Origin: Vicinamibacterales bacterium
GTDB taxonomy: Bacteria; Acidobacteriota; Vicinamibacteria; Vicinamibacterales; JAMQPK01
Reading direction: 5' to 3'
Assembly: GCA_023717525.1 (NCBI GenBank)
Contig: JAMQPK010000108.1
Location: 1 to 37,803 of the forward strand
DNA length: 37,803 nt
Made by a program: the position numbers and the translations under genes. The stretch's first letter is position 1. Each line of letters opens with the position of its first letter. A model generated the notes under the pieces. That model did no database searches and had not been told where the DNA came from. It worked only from the letters and a program-made list of their open reading frames with translations. Below are positions 25,888 through 34,272 of this stretch, in pieces.

Positions 25888-27321
25888 ATGCCGTTAGCTG
25901 CTTGCTTTCAGCTGGCGCTCCGCACGCTTCGACGCAATCGACTGCGATCGGCGCTCACGCTTCTAGGGGTGACGATCGGTGTTGCCGTCGTCATCACGAT
26001 GGTGGCCCTGGGAACTGGCGCCCGCATGTTGATCGAACAGCACGTCAGGGCGGCCGGTACGAATCAAATTACCGTCGTCGCCGGCAACTACATGCGCATT
26101 GCCGACGACTTTGGCTCGGACGTCATGGAAGGCGGGGGCGGATCGGAAACAGCGGTGTCCAGTTCGCCAACTGCTCACCACGAACCCGTGCGCAAGGAAG
26201 ATGACTGGTGGCCAGGCAAGGGCATCTCGCCGAGGCTGCCTGGCCTCGGCGCGGCAAAGACCCTGACGCCAGACGATGCCGAAGCCCTTGCAGGGCAGGT
26301 GCGGGGAATCGCCTATCGCGCTGCCGGTGTCAGCGAAACCGCCGTCGTTTCGGCTGGCACGGAGCGGCTCTTTGGCCGGCTCCAGGGTACCGACGTCGAT
26401 CTGCCATCCATTCGCGTGCTGACGCTCAAGGCGGGCAGGTTTCTCAGCAAGAAGCAGGTTGAAGGGCGTGAGCGTGTTGCGGTCCTTTCCACGACGGCCA
26501 GCGAAAAGCTCTTTGGGCCCGGACGCAAACCCATCGGCCTGGCGATCGAGACGCGTAAGCAGACATTCACCGTCGTCGGCGTGGTCGATCGCCCTGGCGG
26601 TTTTGCAGGAGCGGACTCGCTCGACGAAATCTTCGTGCCCTACACCGCCCTTCAGGACCTCCTTCACATCGACTACCTGCACAGCGTGACCGTAGCCGTC
26701 GAGGTTACCGGAGAGTCCTCGCGCGTGTCGCAGGACATCGTCCGTGTGCTTCGCCCGCGCCACAATCTGGGATCCTCCGATCCAGATGATTTCACCGTGA
26801 AGCCGCAAGCGCGCGATGCCGTGATCGGCAAGGGATTGAATCCGATGCTCGCGAGGGCGGTAATGGGCAGCGTGGTTGGCCTCGATCGCGTAACGCTCGA
26901 GGATATGGCGCAGACGCTCGAGCGATCGAGCCGCACGATGACCGTACTCCTGGCAAGTGTTGCCGGTGTGTCGCTGCTGGTGGGTGGCATCGGGATCATG
27001 AACATCATGCTCGTCTCCGTTACCGAGCGCACGCGCGAGATCGGCCTGCGGATGGCCGTGGGCGCGAGGGGCCGAGACGTGCTCGTGCAGTTTCTCGCTG
27101 AAGCGATGGCGCTCAGCATGACTGGCGGGCTCTTCGGCATCGTGCTTGGGGTCGCCGCATCAGACAGCGTGGGCCGGTTTCTGCGGTGGGCGACTGTCAT
27201 TTCACCGATCAGCATCGTGGTCGCTGCGGGCGTTGCGGCTGCGATCGGCATCTTCTTCGGTTTCTATCCTGCGCGCCAGGCGTCGCAGTTGGATCCGATC
27301 GATGCGCTGAGGTGGGAGTAA
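25888..27321 (+). CDS. MacB-like ABC permease 2
   Basis: The 477-residue protein has the same plan as permease 1: TM1 (about 22-42), a periplasmic domain with a variable, Ser/His-rich stretch (GGGGSETAVSSSPTAHHEP), and three C-terminal TM helices including GGIGIMNIMLVSVTERTREIGLRMAVGA. Its ATG follows the stop of permease 1 directly, so translation is probably coupled. It is clearly a paralogue; the periplasmic domain is the most diverged part, suggesting distinct ligand-side roles. Confidence 0.88.
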   Translation: MPLAACFQLALRTLRRNRLRSALTLLGVTIGVAVVITMVALGTGARMLIEQHVRAAGTNQITVVAGNYMRIADDFGSDVMEGGGGSETAVSSSPTAHHEPVRKEDDWWPGKGISPRLPGLGAAKTLTPDDAEALAGQVRGIAYRAAGVSETAVVSAGTERLFGRLQGTDVDLPSIRVLTLKAGRFLSKKQVEGRERVAVLSTTASEKLFGPGRKPIGLAIETRKQTFTVVGVVDRPGGFAGADSLDEIFVPYTALQDLLHIDYLHSVTVAVEVTGESSRVSQDIVRVLRPRHNLGSSDPDDFTVKPQARDAVIGKGLNPMLARAVMGSVVGLDRVTLEDMAQTLERSSRTMTVLLASVAGVSLLVGGIGIMNIMLVSVTERTREIGLRMAVGARGRDVLVQFLAEAMALSMTGGLFGIVLGVAASDSVGRFLRWATVISPISIVVAAGVAAAIGIFFGFYPARQASQLDPIDALRWE

Positions 27322-27325
27322 AACC

Positions 27326-28651
27326 ATGCATTACTCGACTTGCTTTCGCATTGCCTTCAAGGCCCTTGGCCGGCACAAGCTCCGGACGTTTCTGACGATG
27401 CTGGGAATGATCATCGGTGTCGGCGCCGTGATGACGATGGTCGCGCTCGGCAACGGCGCGCAGGCTTCGGTCGAGTCCGACGTGAAGTCGGCGGGGACGA
27501 ATCTCGTGTACGTGACCGCCGGCAACTACACGCGAGGCGGCGATGAGCTGAAGGTCGCCGCTGGACTGGGTGCTGCACGGACTCTTGTCAAAGAAGACGC
27601 GGCCGAGATCGTTCGAAAAGTGACGGGCATCAAGTTCATCGCGCCGGGAGTATCGGACCGGGCGCCGATGGAAACGCCCGGCAAGCGTTACTTCGGGCGC
27701 GTGATCGGAACTGTTCCGCAGTTTGCGCTGATGCACTCGTGGCGGTATCGCGCGGGAGCGATGTTTACCGAAAGCCAGTTGACCGGCGGCGCAGCCGTGG
27801 CCGTACTGGGCACGGTTGTCAGCGAACAGCTGTTCGGGCCAGGCGTGGATCCGGTCGGCAAGACGTTCACCGTACGCGGCAAGCCGTTCACGGTTGTCGG
27901 ACTGACCGAAAGCCGAATCGAAGATCACGCCGAATGCATCTTTGCGCCGTACACGGCCGTACAGCAGAGTGCCGGAGGCATCGGGCACCTTCAGACGATC
28001 ACCGTCGCCGCCGAAGAAGCGGGTGACACCGCACGCATTGCCGGCGAAATCACCAGGCTGCTGCGCGTGCGGCATCACATCGGCAACGGAGACGGATCTG
28101 AATCGATCGGCGTTCCTGACGACTTCATGGTGCGCACGGAAGCTGCCAAGGCGCTGTCGCAGGGCCTCTACACTTCCGCTGCGGTTTTCGTGCTCGCAAA
28201 CCTTCCGCAGCTCGATCAGATCACCGCGGAAGAAATGTCCGGAACGCTGCAGCAGACCAGCAACACCCTGACGGCGCTGCTGGCCAGCATCGCCGCGATC
28301 TCCCTCATTGTGGGCGGCATCGGCATCATGAACATCATGCTGGTATCGGTCACCGAGCGGACGCGCGAAATCGGCGTGCGCATGGCGATCGGCGCGCGCG
28401 GTCGTGATGTCCTGCGTCAGTTTCTGATCGAGGCATTCACGCTCAGCGTCGTTGGTGGGTTGATCGGAGTCGCGTTCGGGTTCGCCGCTTCGAGCGCCCT
28501 CACCCGATTGCTCGAGTGGCAGACGAAGATGTCGCTCAGCGCCGTGCTCATGGCGTTTGGCACCGCGTTGGCGGTGGGTGTCTTTTTCGGTTTCTATCCC
28601 GCGAAGAAAGCGTCGCAGCTGGATCCCATTGACGCGCTACGGTTTGAGTGA
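27326..28651 (+). CDS. MacB-like ABC permease 3
   Basis: The 441-residue protein is the shortest and cleanest of the three: TM1 (LRTFLTMLGMIIGVGAVMTMVAL), a periplasmic domain without the low-complexity insert, then three C-terminal TM helices with GGIGIMNIMLVSVTERTREIGVRMAIGARG. ATG 27326 lies 4 nt after permease 2. Such permeases normally act as dimers with an ATPase dimer; three different ones with a single ATPase suggest alternative pairings or a larger complex (inference). Confidence 0.88.
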   Translation: MHYSTCFRIAFKALGRHKLRTFLTMLGMIIGVGAVMTMVALGNGAQASVESDVKSAGTNLVYVTAGNYTRGGDELKVAAGLGAARTLVKEDAAEIVRKVTGIKFIAPGVSDRAPMETPGKRYFGRVIGTVPQFALMHSWRYRAGAMFTESQLTGGAAVAVLGTVVSEQLFGPGVDPVGKTFTVRGKPFTVVGLTESRIEDHAECIFAPYTAVQQSAGGIGHLQTITVAAEEAGDTARIAGEITRLLRVRHHIGNGDGSESIGVPDDFMVRTEAAKALSQGLYTSAAVFVLANLPQLDQITAEEMSGTLQQTSNTLTALLASIAAISLIVGGIGIMNIMLVSVTERTREIGVRMAIGARGRDVLRQFLIEAFTLSVVGGLIGVAFGFAASSALTRLLEWQTKMSLSAVLMAFGTALAVGVFFGFYPAKKASQLDPIDALRFE

Positions 28652-28667
28652 CCTACAAGGAGGGAAC

Positions 28668-30302
28668 GTGCGAAATCATCTTTTCATACTCGGCGCCTTG
28701 ATCGCCATCGTAGGCGGCACGATGGCGTGCTCAAAATCCACTGAGGTGTCGTCGGCAGCAGCAGCGCCGGCGCCTGCCAAGAAAAAGCTCGGCATTCGTC
28801 CAGCGGGTGACGAGGAGCTGAAGATCGACATGTCGGCGGTGAAGTCAGAAGAACTGAAGAAGATCTACGCGCACATCGACGAACACATCGACGAGCATGT
28901 CGAAAACCTGCAGCGATGGATTCAACAGCCCAGCATCTCGAACTCCGGCGAAGGCATTCCGGAGTCGGCCGAGATGGTGAAGGGATTCTTCGAGCAACTC
29001 GGCTGCCAGGAATCGAAGGTGTATGACGTCGGCCTTACAGAGTTCGGCTCGCAAGCCAATCCAGTGGTGTACGCGAAATGCGACGAAGGCGCACCGCACA
29101 CGCTCCTCGTCTACTGGATGTACGACACGATGCCCGTCACACAGCCCGACGTGTGGGTCGCACCGCCGTTCGAAGGCCGGCTGGTGGAGCAGGCTCCGTT
29201 CAAGAAGGTCATGATCGGACGCGGAGCCACCAACACCAAGGGACCGCAGATGGCGATGTGGAACTCGTTGATGTCGATCAAGGCGGTCTCCGGCAAACTG
29301 CCAGTGAACCTCATCGTGATTGCCGAAGGAGACGAAGAGCGCATGTCGATCGGCGCGCGCCAATTCATGAAGACGCATGCCGACCTGTTCCAGGGGGTCG
29401 AAGCGCTGTGGCAGGACGGTGGGCAGAGCTATTCGGGCCGAGGCGGGATTAGTGGCGGCGGGTCGGAAGGCTGCGTTTACGTCGAAATCACGACGAGCGG
29501 CACGAAGTGGGGCCGCGGTCCGACGGTGTCGGATATCCACGGAGGCAACAAACGCAGTGTGGATAGCCCGGCGTGGCGTCACATCAAGGCCGTGTCGTCG
29601 CTGGTGTCGATGGACGGGAACAAGGCGATGATCGACGGCTTCTACGACAACCTGAAGCCGCTGCCGCCGGCGATCCTCGAATCAACCGAGATGGCTGGAA
29701 AGTTCATTGACCTCCCGACCGCCGCGAAAAACCTCGGCGTCGCGCGATTCATCGCTGATGACCCCGTGACGTACCTGAGGATGCAGAGCTACGGCACGTC
29801 GTTCAACATCGACGGGATCTGGGGCGGCAACATGTACGCGGGCGGAGCGGGAGCGATCCTGCCGAACAAGATCACGTCAAAGCACAACATTCGCTATCAG
29901 CCGAACATGGAGGGGTTCGATCTGGTCGAGAAGATCAGGAAGCAGCTCGTCAAGAACGGTTATCCCGACATCGAGGTCAAGATGATCGGCGACGTCCCGT
30001 GGCGCCTGGCATCCATCAAGGGGGACCTGCCGCCAGCGCAGATGCGGATGCTCGAGGCGTTCGACGTGCCCTACAGCAAGCCCAAGGAGCTCGAGACGAT
30101 GACCGGCGGCTACTGGCCGGCGTATCTCTTCGGCAAGGACATCTTGAACATTCCGATTTCCGGCGCGGGCGTCGGCATGGGCGGACGTGCGCACGCCGCC
30201 AACGAGTTCATGGTCATCGAAGGCGCCGGGAAGGTTTACGGCTACGCGGCGCAGGAGAAGGCGCTGGCGACGGTCCTTTATAACTACGCGGGCAAGAATT
30301 GA
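28668..30302 (+). CDS. M20-family lipoprotein, second paralogue, altered metal ligands
   Basis: The 544-residue protein starts at GTG 28668 (AAGGAGG 28658-28664 upstream) with a lipobox GTMAC. It is strongly similar to the M20 protein at 21987 over most of its length (for example WMYDTMPVTQPDVWVAPPFEGRL regions and GRGATN). Here too the HxD motif reads MYD and the bridging Asp is Asn, but WQDGG keeps the next Asp, and EGDEE and AHAANEF are present. It closes the permease group. The near-duplicate pair flanking the transporter genes suggests the two lipoproteins work together with it. The enzymatic state is uncertain. Confidence 0.87.
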   Translation: MRNHLFILGALIAIVGGTMACSKSTEVSSAAAAPAPAKKKLGIRPAGDEELKIDMSAVKSEELKKIYAHIDEHIDEHVENLQRWIQQPSISNSGEGIPESAEMVKGFFEQLGCQESKVYDVGLTEFGSQANPVVYAKCDEGAPHTLLVYWMYDTMPVTQPDVWVAPPFEGRLVEQAPFKKVMIGRGATNTKGPQMAMWNSLMSIKAVSGKLPVNLIVIAEGDEERMSIGARQFMKTHADLFQGVEALWQDGGQSYSGRGGISGGGSEGCVYVEITTSGTKWGRGPTVSDIHGGNKRSVDSPAWRHIKAVSSLVSMDGNKAMIDGFYDNLKPLPPAILESTEMAGKFIDLPTAAKNLGVARFIADDPVTYLRMQSYGTSFNIDGIWGGNMYAGGAGAILPNKITSKHNIRYQPNMEGFDLVEKIRKQLVKNGYPDIEVKMIGDVPWRLASIKGDLPPAQMRMLEAFDVPYSKPKELETMTGGYWPAYLFGKDILNIPISGAGVGMGGRAHAANEFMVIEGAGKVYGYAAQEKALATVLYNYAGKN

Positions 30303-30799
30303 CACGAATCGCACTCGTGTTGCTCGTCTGTTGCTGGGGATGCGGGGCGCAGACGCATCCCCAGTTCATCGAGGCCACGTCACCGGCCACCTCGCCGGCG
30401 GCGTCGGGTTCGAGTGATCCAACCCACGGCGGAGCAATGGCGCACGGCGACCACTCACCTCACTACGGCGGCATCGTCCTGATGAATGGAGACCTGCACT
30501 TCGAGGTCGTGGTCGATCCCGAAGGCAGCTATCGCGTGTATTTCAGTGACGAACTCAGACGCGAGCTCCCGGCGTCGACGGTTTCGGAAGTCGTCCTCAC
30601 TGTCGTGCGGGTCCAGGGCAAACCGGAAGCGCTCATTCTCGCCGTGGACGAGAGCGGCGAGAGCTGGGTCGGGAAAGGAAGGCCGATCGCCGAGCCGCAA
30701 GTGACGATTCGGGTGGCGTACGTCTTCGAGCAGAAGCCGTACTGGATCGACATCCCGTGGACACGCCCGGTTCCGGCGGGGGCGGTCAGGGCGACATGA
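30299..30799 (+). CDS. Small His-rich lipoprotein
   Basis: The 166-residue product begins at TTG 30299, overlapping the M20 stop (TTGA), and has a lipobox WGCG at Cys15. A Ser/Thr/Pro-rich linker is followed by HGGAMAHGDHSPHYGGIVLMNGDLHFEVVV, a His-rich beta segment similar to HGG-type domains seen in metal-efflux proteins. The rest is beta-rich. It is likely exported, anchored in a membrane, and may bind metal (inference). The start is a TTG without an obvious ribosome-binding site, consistent with coupling to the M20 gene. Confidence 0.65.
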   Translation: MTRIALVLLVCCWGCGAQTHPQFIEATSPATSPAASGSSDPTHGGAMAHGDHSPHYGGIVLMNGDLHFEVVVDPEGSYRVYFSDELRRELPASTVSEVVLTVVRVQGKPEALILAVDESGESWVGKGRPIAEPQVTIRVAYVFEQKPYWIDIPWTRPVPAGAVRAT

Positions 30800-30808
30800 C
30801 TAACTAAG

Positions 30809-30850
30809 GTGCGGGAGGCACGAGGCGTGCGGGAGGTGCGGCGTGCGGTG
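30809..30850. repeat. Heptamer-type array at the start of the DUF885 gene
   Basis: Six GC-rich 7-nt units such as AGGCACG, AGGCGTG, TGCGGCG and TGCGGTG lie directly after the His-rich lipoprotein gene and overlap the apparent 5' end of the DUF885 frame. Adjacent units are near-identical pairs. It fits the 7-nt pattern of the other five loci, but the words are GC-rich and the match is less striking. Confidence 0.55.
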
Positions 30851-32098
30851 CTGATTGCGATCGTGTTCAGCGTCGCCTGCGGTGCTCCTCGGCTGCCAGC
30901 GGACGTCGACGCGCTCGCGGACCAGTACGTCAAACTGGTGCTGGCCGTCGGCACCCACGACTCTACCTACGTCGATTCCTTCTATGGTCCCCGGGAATGG
31001 CGGCAAGAGGCGGCCCGGGTCGCGATGCCTATTCCACAGATCCGCGACTCCGCGGCGGCATTGCTCGATCACCTCCATCAGCAAGAGTCGATTATTCGCA
31101 CCCAAAGCGATGTGTGGCGGCTGCGATTTCTCGCGGCGCAGACGAGCTCGCTGATTCAGCGCACCGATCTGCTGGCGGGCGTGCGCATGTCGTTCGATGC
31201 GGAATCAAGAGGCCTCTTCGGAATCACCGCCCCGGCACTCGGCGAGTCGTCTTTGCTGCCGGTTGTCGCGGCGCTCGATCGACAACTGCCAGGAACGGGG
31301 CCGGTGTCCGCACGCCTCGAGGCCTACAGCAGAAAGCTGGCAGTTCCGGACGATCGCGTCCGCAACACCGTGCTGGCTGCGCTAGCCGCGTGTCGCGAGC
31401 GGACGGTCGAGCACCTTGCGCTGCCTGCGGGCGAACGCGTCGATGTCACCTTTGTTCATGACCGGCCCTGGAGCGCGTACGCCACATATCAGGGCGGCTA
31501 TCGCACGCGGATCGAGATCAATCTCGATCTCCCTCGCCGGCCCGATCAGATTCTCGATCTGATGTGTCATGAGGGTTACCCCGGTCATCACACGCAGTAC
31601 AGCCTGCTCGAAGAACGGATGGTCCGCGCACGCGGCCGGCGGGAGTTTCAGGTGCAGCCGCTGCTGAGTCCCGCGTCGGCATCGAGCGAGGGCGCAGCCA
31701 TCGCGGGTGTCGCGCTTGCGTTTCCCGAGTCCGCACGCCTGGACTTCGAGCGTGACGTGCTGTTTCCTATCGCCGGCATCAATGCTTCGGAAGCCCGCCG
31801 AATGGAAGCGGTCCGAGTCCTGTCCGACAGGCTGACTCCAGCGGGGACAGAGGTTGCACGCCGTTACCTCGATGGACACATGAGCCGCACAGAAGCGGTA
31901 GTGTGGCTCGAGCGGTATGCCGCGATGCCAAGGCCGCTGGAGTTGCTGGGTTTCATCGACCAGTTCAGAACGTACGTCGTTGGCTACACCGCAAGCACAC
32001 AGGAGATCCGTCTGGCGATCGATGAGGCGTCCAATGAGGATACGCGTTGGCGGGTCCTTGAGCAGGCCATCCTCGCGAATGTTCCACAGCGCGACTAG
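30809..32098 (+). CDS. DUF885-family lipoprotein, putative metallo-hydrolase
   Basis: The product (429 residues from GTG 30809) has a lipobox SVACGAP at Cys24 and the DUF885 signature HEGYPGHH (residues 254-261), a zinc-binding HExxxxxH variant. A second conserved-looking segment SEGAAIAGVALAFPE follows. Family members are thought to be periplasmic peptidase-like proteins. The true start is uncertain: several in-frame GTG codons (30809, 30827, 30836, 30845) lie within or beside the heptamer array, and the signal peptide would work from 30836 or 30845. It follows the His-rich lipoprotein by 9 nt and may end the operon. Confidence 0.8.
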   Translation: MREARGVREVRRAVLIAIVFSVACGAPRLPADVDALADQYVKLVLAVGTHDSTYVDSFYGPREWRQEAARVAMPIPQIRDSAAALLDHLHQQESIIRTQSDVWRLRFLAAQTSSLIQRTDLLAGVRMSFDAESRGLFGITAPALGESSLLPVVAALDRQLPGTGPVSARLEAYSRKLAVPDDRVRNTVLAALAACRERTVEHLALPAGERVDVTFVHDRPWSAYATYQGGYRTRIEINLDLPRRPDQILDLMCHEGYPGHHTQYSLLEERMVRARGRREFQVQPLLSPASASSEGAAIAGVALAFPESARLDFERDVLFPIAGINASEARRMEAVRVLSDRLTPAGTEVARRYLDGHMSRTEAVVWLERYAAMPRPLELLGFIDQFRTYVVGYTASTQEIRLAIDEASNEDTRWRVLEQAILANVPQRD

Positions 32099-32270
32099 AT
32101 CTGAAGCTCGTTGCCTCCCGCTGGGCTTCCTGCAGGAATTCTGCAATGCCAACAGAAATGTCGCGATCGGCCTCGACGATCTCCATTGTTGTCTGAACGG
32201 TCGTCTCCGAAAACGCGCGAAATAACCCAAAAACACTGGCAATTGCCCCGTTTCTTCCGAGCCGCACGGA

Positions 32271-32286
32271 TGGAACCAGGTTTGCT
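32271..32286 (+). promoter_or_regulatory. Sigma-54-type promoter upstream of the NifA-like activator
   Basis: TGGAACCAGGTTTGCT (32271-32286) fits the sigma-54 -24/-12 pattern TGGC-N7-TTGCW in all but one core base, with correct spacing of GG and GC. The start site would be about 32298, 27 nt before the activator ATG. It suggests the activator gene is itself sigma-54-dependent, perhaps autoregulated. The surrounding gap, 32099-32324, has no other clear feature except a 10-bp palindrome GGCAATTGCC (32238-32247). Confidence 0.5.
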
Positions 32287-32324
32287 GAGAGCACCGTAGA
32301 ACTTTTCCCGCGGGGGCCGCGAAC

Positions 32325-33899
32325 ATGGGACCAAGCGCAGCGCTGAAGAAAGTGGAGACGACGACGGGCAGCAACACCAACGAGCTCCGGCGGCTTTCCA
32401 CGTTCCTCGAGATCAGTCAGACGCTCGCCGCAGCGTCGAATCAGAAGACCGCCTTTCATCAGGTGCTCGGCATTCTCGAGCGCCATCATGGTGTCGTGCG
32501 CAGCAGCATCGCGCTGTTGAACGACGCCGAGGCCGAGATTGCTGTTGTGGCTTCGGAAGGGCCGGCGCCTGCCAAGGCAGACGCCACGTTCAAGGTAGGC
32601 GAGGGAATTACTGGTCGCGTCGTGCAGAGCGGTAAGCCGATTGTGGTGCCGCGCGTGTCGCGCGAGCCGATGTTCCTGCGACGGACCTCCGATCGTCCGG
32701 AGCTCCCGAGCCAGGAAATCAGTTTCGTCTGCGTGCCGATCCTGCTGAACCGCAAGGCGGCCGGTGCGCTCGGCGCCGATTTTCGTTTCAAAGCCGAGCG
32801 CGATTTCGATCGCACGGTGAAATTCCTCGGGGTCGTCGCGTCGCTCGTGGCGCAGGCCATCCGCATTCAGCGCGTCATCGACACCGAACGCGAACGCTTG
32901 CGCGAGGAGAACCAGCACCTCCGCCTCGAGTTGAAAGAGCGCTACGACTTCTCGAACATTCTGGGCACCAGCGGCCCCATGCGCCTTGTCTATGAACAGG
33001 TTGCACAGGTCGCGCGGACCGAGACGACGGTGCTCGTCCGCGGGGAATCGGGGACGGGCAAAGAGTTGATCGCTCAGGCGATTCACTACAACTCGCTACG
33101 GTCCAAGAGGCCGTTCATCAAGGTCAGCTGCGCGGCCTTGCCCGAGAGCCTGATCGAATCGGAACTGTTCGGGTACGAGAAGGGGGCGTTCACCGGCGCG
33201 CAGGCCACTAAGAAAGGACGCTTCGAGCTTGCCGAGGCGGGCACGCTGTTCCTCGACGAAATCGGCGAGTTGAATCTCGCGACGCAGGTGAAGTTGCTGC
33301 GCGTGCTGCAGGCCAAGGAATTCGAGCGGCTCGGCGCCACCAAGACCATCCGGACGAATGTGCGGATGATCGCGGCGACCAACAAGGACATCGAGAAGGG
33401 GATCGCCGACGGCACATTTCGCGACGACTTGTACTATCGCCTCAACGTCTTTTCGATCTTCATCCCGCCGCTTCGCGAACGAAAACCCGACTTGCTGCTG
33501 CTGGCCGACCACTTCCTGGAGAAGGCGTCGCTCGCCAACGGCAAGCACATCAAGCGGATCTCGACGCCGGCCATCGACATGCTGATGGCGTATCACTGGC
33601 CAGGCAACGTCCGCGAGCTCGAGAACGCCATCGAGCGGGCTGTGGTCGTGTGCGACGGGCAGGTGGTGCATGCGCATCATCTTCCGCCCACGCTCCAGAC
33701 GGCGGCATCATCCGGGACGGTGATGAGCCTCTCGCTCCAGGACGCCCTGGAGGCCTACGAGAAGGATCTGATTCAGGACGCGCTGAAAACCTCACGTGGT
33801 AATCGCGCGAAGGCGGCCCGGCTGCTCAGCACGACGGGTCGCATCATGAACTACAAGGTCCGGCAGCTCGGGATCGACTGGCGCCGTTTCAAGAAGTAA
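32325..33899 (+). CDS. NifA-like sigma-54-dependent activator (GAF-AAA+-Fis HTH)
   Basis: The 524-residue regulator has an N-terminal GAF domain (about 25-185), a linker helix, a sigma-54-interacting AAA+ domain with Walker A GESGTGKE (240-247), the GAFTGA loop (287-292), Walker B-like GTLFLDEIGE, and a C-terminal Fis-type HTH (about 480-524, NRAKAARLLSTTGRIMNYKVRQLGI). The domain order matches NifA and related activators, but nif genes are absent from the window. It probably activates amt, whose promoter has a sigma-54 element. ATG 32325 fits the domain start. The signal sensed by the GAF domain is unknown. Confidence 0.92.
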   Translation: MGPSAALKKVETTTGSNTNELRRLSTFLEISQTLAAASNQKTAFHQVLGILERHHGVVRSSIALLNDAEAEIAVVASEGPAPAKADATFKVGEGITGRVVQSGKPIVVPRVSREPMFLRRTSDRPELPSQEISFVCVPILLNRKAAGALGADFRFKAERDFDRTVKFLGVVASLVAQAIRIQRVIDTERERLREENQHLRLELKERYDFSNILGTSGPMRLVYEQVAQVARTETTVLVRGESGTGKELIAQAIHYNSLRSKRPFIKVSCAALPESLIESELFGYEKGAFTGAQATKKGRFELAEAGTLFLDEIGELNLATQVKLLRVLQAKEFERLGATKTIRTNVRMIAATNKDIEKGIADGTFRDDLYYRLNVFSIFIPPLRERKPDLLLLADHFLEKASLANGKHIKRISTPAIDMLMAYHWPGNVRELENAIERAVVVCDGQVVHAHHLPPTLQTAASSGTVMSLSLQDALEAYEKDLIQDALKTSRGNRAKAARLLSTTGRIMNYKVRQLGIDWRRFKK

Positions 33900-33927
33900 C
33901 AAGATTGCCTGCGCATTCAGCCCACCC

Positions 33928-33942
33928 TACAACTTTGTTGTA
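33928..33942. promoter_or_regulatory. Dyad TACAAC-TTT-GTTGTA, candidate activator site
   Basis: A perfect 6-bp dyad with a 3-nt spacer lies about 255 nt before the predicted amt transcription start. It is in the range usual for upstream activator sequences of sigma-54 promoters. A related half-site TACAAC recurs at 34041-34046 (about 145 nt upstream). The activator encoded just before is the obvious candidate (inference). Confidence 0.4.
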
Positions 33943-33981
33943 CAGCGTCCGCGTCCTCGACGGTACCGCAATTCCGGCGAA

Positions 33982-33996
33982 CGGTTCACCGAACCG
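33982..33996. promoter_or_regulatory. Dyad CGGTTC-ACC-GAACCG
   Basis: A second perfect 6-3-6 dyad lies 54 bp centre to centre from the first, close to five helical turns. It may be another operator or a terminator hairpin of the activator transcript; no T-run follows. The remaining part of this 373-nt gap holds the sigma-54 promoter below. Confidence 0.35.
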
Positions 33997-34164
33997 CCGT
34001 GATTCCAGAAGAAACAAAACCAGACACAAATGTCGCTCGGTACAACCTGTCAGACGAAGATGTGGGATGAAGCCCGATGCGTGAAGCAGTGGACGACGGG
34101 CGAAAATCGCCACTTTTGTTAGGAAAACTCACGAAAACACCGGAACCCGCCAGACGGTGCGTAC

Positions 34165-34180
34165 TGGCGTTCGTCTTGCA
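34165..34180 (+). promoter_or_regulatory. Sigma-54-type promoter of amt
   Basis: TGGCGTTCGTCTTGCA (34165-34180) matches the TGGC-N7-TTGCW consensus exactly in its conserved positions and spacing. The start site is expected near 34191, about 80 nt before the preferred amt ATG. With the NifA-like gene upstream, this supports sigma-54 control of ammonium uptake. Confidence 0.65.
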
Positions 34181-34272
34181 AAACGACTTTCAACATCGGC
34201 GGGCGTCTCGCTCGCTCTCCCATCGGACAGCTGTCGATGGCCAACACGTTTTCTAATAAGGGGGCGTCTCCA

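Noticed and set aside
31965-33086. Antisense open frame overlapping the DUF885 end and the activator; the part over 32099-32324 (TTMEIVEADRDISVGIAEFLQEAQREA) looks somewhat protein-like
   Set aside because: Most is a shadow of the two plus-strand genes; the protein-like stretch is short, has no start or family match, and was not kept.
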